Below the pieces are notes generated by a model, which searched no databases, was not told where the DNA came from, and worked only from the letters and a program-made list of their open reading frames with translations. The translations under genes and the position numbers were made by a program. 5,514 nt of DNA, from positions 1 through 5,514 of the forward strand of contig JANWJO010000119.1 of assembly GCA_025449435.1 (NCBI GenBank), read 5' to 3'. Within the stretch, counting starts at the first letter, position 1, and every line of letters begins with the position of its first letter. This stretch comes from Chloroflexota bacterium. Lineage in GTDB: Bacteria; Chloroflexota; UBA4733. Shown one piece after another: positions 1 to 5,514 of the stretch.

Positions 1-842
<842 letters not shown>

Positions 843-860
843 CCCCGTGCCAGCGTTCTC

Positions 861-866
861 AGGAGG
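861..866 (+). promoter_or_regulatory. Ribosome binding site of leuA
   Basis: AGGAGG lies 7 bases upstream of the ATG at 874, a near-perfect Shine-Dalgarno sequence at ideal spacing. It fixes the leuA start. The ATG at 867, directly after the site, is in another frame. Confidence 0.85.
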
Positions 867-873
867 ATGAGCG

Positions 874-2439
874 ATGAATAATCGAATCCGTTTCTTCGAC
901 ACGACCCTACGTGACGGTGAACAAGCGCCGGGGGCAACGCTCACCCTCCCCGAGAAGCTGGAGATTGCGCGGGCGCTATCGCGCCTGGGCGTGGACGTGA
1001 TCGAGGCGGGCTTCCCGCAAACCTCGGAGGGCGATTTCCAGGCCGTGAGGGCTGTGTGCGCCGATGTGCGCGGCCGCCAGGTCGCCGCACTTTCAGGCTT
1101 CAAGCTCGACCAGATCGACCGCACCTGGGCGGCCATAAAAGATGCAGAAGCACCCTTGCTGCACATCGTGCTATCCACCTCGGATATCCATTTGCAGGGG
1201 TATCTCGGTATCACGCGCGAGCAGGCGCTGGAACTCTGTCGCGCCGCTGTGCGTCACGCGCACCGGTACACCCCGTTTATCGAGTTCTCGGCGATGGATG
1301 CCGCCAGGTCCGACCTCAACTTCGTGTGCCAGGTGTTCACCGCCGCGATCGCTGAGGGCGCCGCTGTGGTGAACTACCCGGACACCGTGGGCTATGCCCA
1401 GCCGAAGGACTTCGGCGCGTCGGTGCGCTACATCTACGACAATGTCCCTGGCATCGAAAACGCTATCCTGTCGGTCCACTGCCACGACGATTTGGGCCTG
1501 GCCACCGCCAACTCGCTGGCAGCGGTCGAGAATGGCGCCCGGCAGGTCGAGGGCACGATCAACGGCGTCGGTGAGCGGGCCGGTAACACCTCACTCGAAG
1601 AGGTGATTATGGCGCTAGCCACGCGCACTGACTACTTCGACAAGGATGTTTCGCACATCGATACCACACAGATCGCGCGTACCAGCCGCCTGGTAAGCCG
1701 GCTGACCGGCTGTGTCGTGCCGCCTAACAAGGCGGTGGTGGGGGCGAACGCTTTTGCGCACTCCTCAGGACTGCATCAGGCAGGCATGATTCGGAATCCC
1801 TTGACGTTTGAGATTATGCGGCCGGAGAGCGTCGGCTGGGGCGAGACCCAAATCGTCCTCGGCAAGACGTCGGGCCGGCACGCCTTCGCTGAACACTTGC
1901 GCAAGATGGGGTACCACCTCAACGAAGCGCAACTGGCCAGCTCATTCCTGCGTTTCAAGGAAGTGGCCGATAAGAAGAAGGAGATCCTTGACGCCGACCT
2001 CGAAGCCGTGGTCGAGACGGAGATCCGCCACCCGATACAGCACTTTACGCTGGAGCAAGTGCAAGTGACGTGTGGCGATCGTGCCGTGCCCACCGCGACG
2101 GTGCGCTTGAGCACGCCTTCCGGCAGCACGCTGCAGGAGGCTGCAACGGGTACGGGTCCGGTCGATGCGATCTACAAGGCCATCAACCGCATGGTCAACA
2201 TACCGAACCGGCTGGAGGAGTACACCGTGCAGTCGGTGACTGAAGGACTCGATGCCCAGGCCGACGTGCGCATCCGCATCGAGGCAGCCGAGCAGACCTT
2301 CTTGGGCCGCGCGGCTAACACCGACATCACCGTGGCGAGTGCACTTGCGCTAGTCGACGCGCTCAACCGCTGCGCGGAGTCGCGCGCACGGGCCCATACC
2401 AGCGATATGGCGACGGAGCCGGCAGCTATCAAGCTGTAG
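874..2439 (+). CDS. leuA: 2-isopropylmalate synthase (LeuA-type, with divergent active-site residues)
   Basis: By family, the enzyme condenses 2-ketoisovalerate with acetyl-CoA to 2-isopropylmalate, the first step of leucine synthesis, and is normally inhibited by leucine. The protein has 521 residues, against 523 for E. coli LeuA as I recall it. Residues about 5-275 form the HMGL-like TIM barrel: FFDTTLRDGEQ (7-17, Arg13, Asp14), HCHDDLGLA (His202, His204) and GERAGN (Asn238) supply the divalent metal and substrate ligands. FAHSSGLHQ (294-302) marks the linker region. Residues about 370-500 form the C-terminal regulatory domain with GTGPVDA (426-432), so feedback control is probably kept. 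Odd points: the normally near-invariant Glu of the E-F-S-x-E-D motif is Met141, the Arg of the L-A-R motif is Gly75, and the I of N-I-P-D-T-V-G is Tyr168. A synthase with altered substrate choice is therefore possible. Family membership is certain; the exact substrate is less so. Confidence 0.9.
   Translation: MNNRIRFFDTTLRDGEQAPGATLTLPEKLEIARALSRLGVDVIEAGFPQTSEGDFQAVRAVCADVRGRQVAALSGFKLDQIDRTWAAIKDAEAPLLHIVLSTSDIHLQGYLGITREQALELCRAAVRHAHRYTPFIEFSAMDAARSDLNFVCQVFTAAIAEGAAVVNYPDTVGYAQPKDFGASVRYIYDNVPGIENAILSVHCHDDLGLATANSLAAVENGARQVEGTINGVGERAGNTSLEEVIMALATRTDYFDKDVSHIDTTQIARTSRLVSRLTGCVVPPNKAVVGANAFAHSSGLHQAGMIRNPLTFEIMRPESVGWGETQIVLGKTSGRHAFAEHLRKMGYHLNEAQLASSFLRFKEVADKKKEILDADLEAVVETEIRHPIQHFTLEQVQVTCGDRAVPTATVRLSTPSGSTLQEAATGTGPVDAIYKAINRMVNIPNRLEEYTVQSVTEGLDAQADVRIRIEAAEQTFLGRAANTDITVASALALVDALNRCAESRARAHTSDMATEPAAIKL
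2422..2437 (+). other. Small stem-loop at the leuA stop codon
   Basis: GCAGCT (2422-2427) can pair with AGCTGT (2432-2437) around a four-base loop ATCA, giving five Watson-Crick pairs and one G-U pair. It overlaps the last codons and the stop of leuA. No T-run follows, so it is not a standard intrinsic terminator. Such a short stem could occur by chance. Confidence 0.3.
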
Positions 2440-2461
2440 CTTCCCCGGTCACGTAAACCGG

Positions 2462-2487
2462 CGCTAGTTCCACATTGGGAGCTGGCG
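2462..2487 (+). other. Ten-pair intercistronic RNA hairpin between leuA and leuB
   Basis: CGCTAGTTCC (2462-2471) pairs with GGAGCTGGCG (2478-2487) around a six-base loop ACATTG. The stem has eight Watson-Crick pairs and two U-G pairs with no bulge. The wobble pairs form only in + strand RNA, which fits an RNA structure in the operon transcript. It directly abuts the smaller stem at 2445-2461, so the two could stack. The bases after it (ACTTGAAAC) are not T-rich, so termination of the intrinsic type is unlikely. A role in transcript stability, processing or pausing is possible but inferred. Confidence 0.5.
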
Positions 2488-2523
2488 ACTTGAAACAGCA
2501 TGTACCGACCCGTCGAGGGTTAT

Positions 2524-2530
2524 GAAGGAG
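2524..2530 (+). promoter_or_regulatory. Ribosome binding site that selects the GTG start of leuB
   Basis: GAAGGAG lies 6 bases upstream of GTG 2537. The in-frame ATG at 2522 sits on top of this site and has only GAGGG two bases before it, too close for good initiation. The GTG is therefore preferred, which also gives the family-typical N-terminus MPTIAVLSGDGIGPEV. Confidence 0.75.
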
Positions 2531-2536
2531 TCAAAC

Positions 2537-3618
2537 GTGCCCACAATCGCAGTACTATCAGGAGATGGCATCGGACCGGAAGTCGTCGCCCAAGGCGTTC
2601 GCGCGCTCAAGGCGGCACTGGGTAGCAAAGCAGCATCCTGGTCGTTTAATGAAGCCCTTGCCGGCTGGGCGGCCATCGACGCCACCGGCACCGCCTTGCC
2701 AGAGCACACGCGCGAAGTGTGCCGGTCGAGCGATGCCATCTTGTTTGGCGCTGTAGGTTTGCCGGATCGCGACGCCACGCTGCCACCGGCCCAGCGTCCC
2801 GAGCCGGTGTCGCTGCTCGCCTTGCGCAAGGGCCTCTATGCCAACTTGCGCCCCGCCATCCTGTACCCGGAGTTTGCCAGCCTGTCGGCCCTGCGCCACG
2901 ACGTAGCACTCCAGGGTGTTGACTTGCTCATCGTGCGCGAGCTCACCGGCGGCCTGTATTACGGCCAACCCAAGGGCCGGACACCTATCGACGGCGGCGA
3001 GCGCGCCGTCGACACCATGACCTACACTACGGCCGAGATCGAGCGGATTGCGCGCGTTGCCTTCGAGTCGGCGAGGGTCCGGCGCAAGCAGGTGTGTTCG
3101 GTTGATAAGGCCAACATCTTAGCCTGCTCGCAACTGTGGCGCGACACCGTGACACGTGTGGGTAAGGACTACCCTGATGTTCAACTGACGCACCTGCTGG
3201 TAGACGCCTGCGCGATGGAATTGGTGCGCGCACCCCGCCAGTTCGACGTCATCGTTACCGAAAATACGTTCGGTGACATCCTATCGGACGAGGCGTCTAT
3301 GCTGGTGGGTTCGCTGGGCATGCTGCCGTCGGCGAGTTTAGGTGACGGCTCACTGCCGTACTTTTATGAGCCCATTCACGGTACTGCCCCTACCATAGCC
3401 GGTAAGGATATTGCTAATCCGCTTGCCGCTATTCTGACGGTAGCGATGTTGTTGCGCTACTCCTTTCAATTGGAAGTTCCCGCGCAACGCATCGAGCAAG
3501 CGGTCCAGCAGGCGCTGCGTTTAGGCGCACGCACGGCGGACCTCATGCAACCAGGGTGCCAGTTGGTCGGTACGTGCGCGATGGGCGATTTGGTAGTAAA
3601 GCAGTTGGAGAACACGCG

Positions 3619-3622
<4 letters not shown>
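2537..3622 (+). CDS. leuB: 3-isopropylmalate dehydrogenase
   Basis: The NAD-dependent enzyme oxidises and decarboxylates 3-isopropylmalate to 2-ketoisocaproate, and in citramalate-pathway organisms also converts 3-methylmalate to 2-ketobutyrate. With the GTG start it has 361 residues, a normal length. Visible landmarks are SGDGIGPE (8-15), the specificity and substrate arginines Arg97, Arg105 and Arg134, VRELTGGLYYG with catalytic Tyr141, SVDKAN with catalytic Lys191, Asp223 of the VDxxAM motif, GDILSDEA with metal-binding Asp247 and Asp251, and the NAD-binding EPIHGTAP segment (278-285). The RPE segment (87-89) before LLALR matches the E. coli LeuB pattern. Odd points: R97-to-R105 spacing is 8 where 10 is usual, GAVGGP has become GAVGLP, and the usual VDNAAM is VDACAM. 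The stop codon overlaps the cimA start (ATGA), indicating translational coupling. Position between leuA and cimA suits an enzyme shared by both routes. Confidence 0.93.
3607..3610 (+). promoter_or_regulatory. Ribosome binding site of cimA, inside the leuB 3' end
   Basis: GGAG lies 8 bases before the ATG at 3619, within the last codons of leuB. It supports the 3619 start over the in-frame ATG at 3556, which would add 21 residues unlike the family (MPVGRYVRDG...) and overlap leuB by 67 bases. Confidence 0.6.
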
Positions 3623-5251
<1,629 letters not shown>

Positions 5252-5259
<8 letters not shown>

Positions 5260-5514
5260 CCGAGACGGTCACCAAGCCAACATCGTGGAGGAGTTCACTC
5301 GGCAGTCGGCTGCTTTCAACGTCAGTCCGGTCATGAATTCAGCAGAGACTCTCCAACGCCTGCTCGAGTTGTGTCCGGTTAAGCCGGCTGATCGCTGGCT
5401 TGAGGTGGCGTGCGGGCCCGGACTGATCAGCCGGGGGCTTGCCCCCAAGGTGCGGGAAGTGGTCGGGACGGACATCACACCGGCGATGTTGGAACTGGGG
5501 CAGGCCGAAGCCTA
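5252..5514 (+). CDS. Class I SAM-dependent methyltransferase, 3'-truncated by window edge
   Basis: The frame from ATG 5252 stays open to the window end and gives 87 residues starting MPDRDGHQANIVEEFTRQSA. Residues 49-57 (WLEVACGPG) are motif I of Rossmann-type SAM-dependent methyltransferases, with Glu51 and the CGPG loop contacting SAM. VVGTDITPAML (70-80) is motif II, with Asp74 in the place that holds the ribose of SAM. The N-terminal pattern (VxxEFTRQ, then a short helix before motif I) matches the broad UbiE/methyltransferase type 11 group. The substrate-binding part lies beyond the window, so the acceptor cannot be told. The start overlaps cimA by 8 bases and has a Shine-Dalgarno, so it is probably co-translated with the keto-acid genes. 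It may tailor a product of that pathway or simply be a passenger. Confidence 0.85.

Larger units (their letters stand above)
2440..2536 (+). other. leuA-leuB intergenic gap without a gene
   Basis: This 97-base spacer is the only sizeable gap in the operon. It holds two stem-loops (2445-2461 and 2462-2487, listed separately or in this entry) and the leuB ribosome binding site near its end. The first is CCGGT (2445-2449) with ACCGG (2457-2461) around a seven-base loop. I see no T-tract after either hairpin, no convincing -35/-10 pair and no leader peptide rich in leucine, valine or isoleucine codons. The best reading is a transcribed intercistronic spacer. Confidence 0.6.

Noticed and set aside
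2445..2487. Intrinsic terminator after leuA
   Set aside because: The stems are present but no T-run follows either of them; the next bases are ACTTGAAAC.
2490..2526. Internal promoter before leuB (TTGAAA at 2490-2495, TATGAA at 2521-2526)
   Set aside because: The spacing is 25 bases, far from the usual 16-18, and the -10 match is weak and overlaps the leuB ribosome binding site.
2500..2625. Small 41-codon frame starting at ATG 2500 in the leuA-leuB gap and running into leuB
   Set aside because: It has no Shine-Dalgarno, mostly overlaps leuB in another frame, is Arg-rich in the manner of out-of-frame GC-rich DNA, and has no run of Leu, Val or Ile codons that would suggest an attenuator leader peptide.
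3556..3618. Upstream in-frame ATG start for cimA at 3556
   Set aside because: The extra 21 residues do not resemble the family N-terminus and would be read from deep inside leuB; ATG 3619 has a Shine-Dalgarno and the typical ATGA overlap.

Overview
The window is a GC-rich (roughly 60% by eye) bacterial stretch in which every recognisable gene lies on the + strand in one tightly packed run. It holds the 3' part of a ketol-acid reductoisomerase gene (ilvC), a 2-isopropylmalate synthase-type gene (leuA), a 3-isopropylmalate dehydrogenase gene (leuB), a citramalate synthase-type gene (cimA) and the 5' end of a class I SAM-dependent methyltransferase gene. Protein style and GC content fit a proteobacterium or a similar GC-rich, possibly uncultured, Gram-negative lineage. 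I cannot place it more precisely.

Layout: ilvC enters from the left edge and stops at 842. A 31-base gap with a strong Shine-Dalgarno leads to leuA (874-2439). A 97-base gap with several small hairpins and no gene leads to leuB (best start GTG 2537, stop 3622). cimA (3619-5259) overlaps leuB by 4 bases (ATGA), and the methyltransferase (from 5252, running off the right edge) overlaps cimA by 8 bases. The last three genes therefore look translationally coupled. No intrinsic terminator, tRNA, rRNA, CRISPR array or insertion sequence was seen.

Pathway logic: CimA would join pyruvate and acetyl-CoA to give citramalate, the entry to threonine-independent isoleucine synthesis. LeuA would join 2-ketoisovalerate and acetyl-CoA to start leucine synthesis. 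LeuB is the oxidative decarboxylase that serves both chain-elongation routes. IlvC serves the valine and isoleucine branches. The shared isomerase (LeuCD) and the dehydratase (IlvD) are not in the window and must lie elsewhere if the pathway is complete.

The point of interest is that IlvC looks fully canonical while the three chain-elongation enzymes differ from their families at normally conserved substrate-pocket positions. LeuA has Met at the usual active-site Glu (residue 141), Gly at a usual Arg (75) and Tyr in the usual N-I-P-D-T-V-G motif. LeuB is two residues short between two substrate-binding arginines. CimA lacks the usual G-K-S-W-D motif. Together with a coupled methyltransferase, this raises the possibility that the operon makes a non-standard branched 2-keto acid rather than, or as well as, ordinary leucine and isoleucine. 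That is an inference; a divergent but ordinary branched-chain amino acid operon is the simpler alternative.
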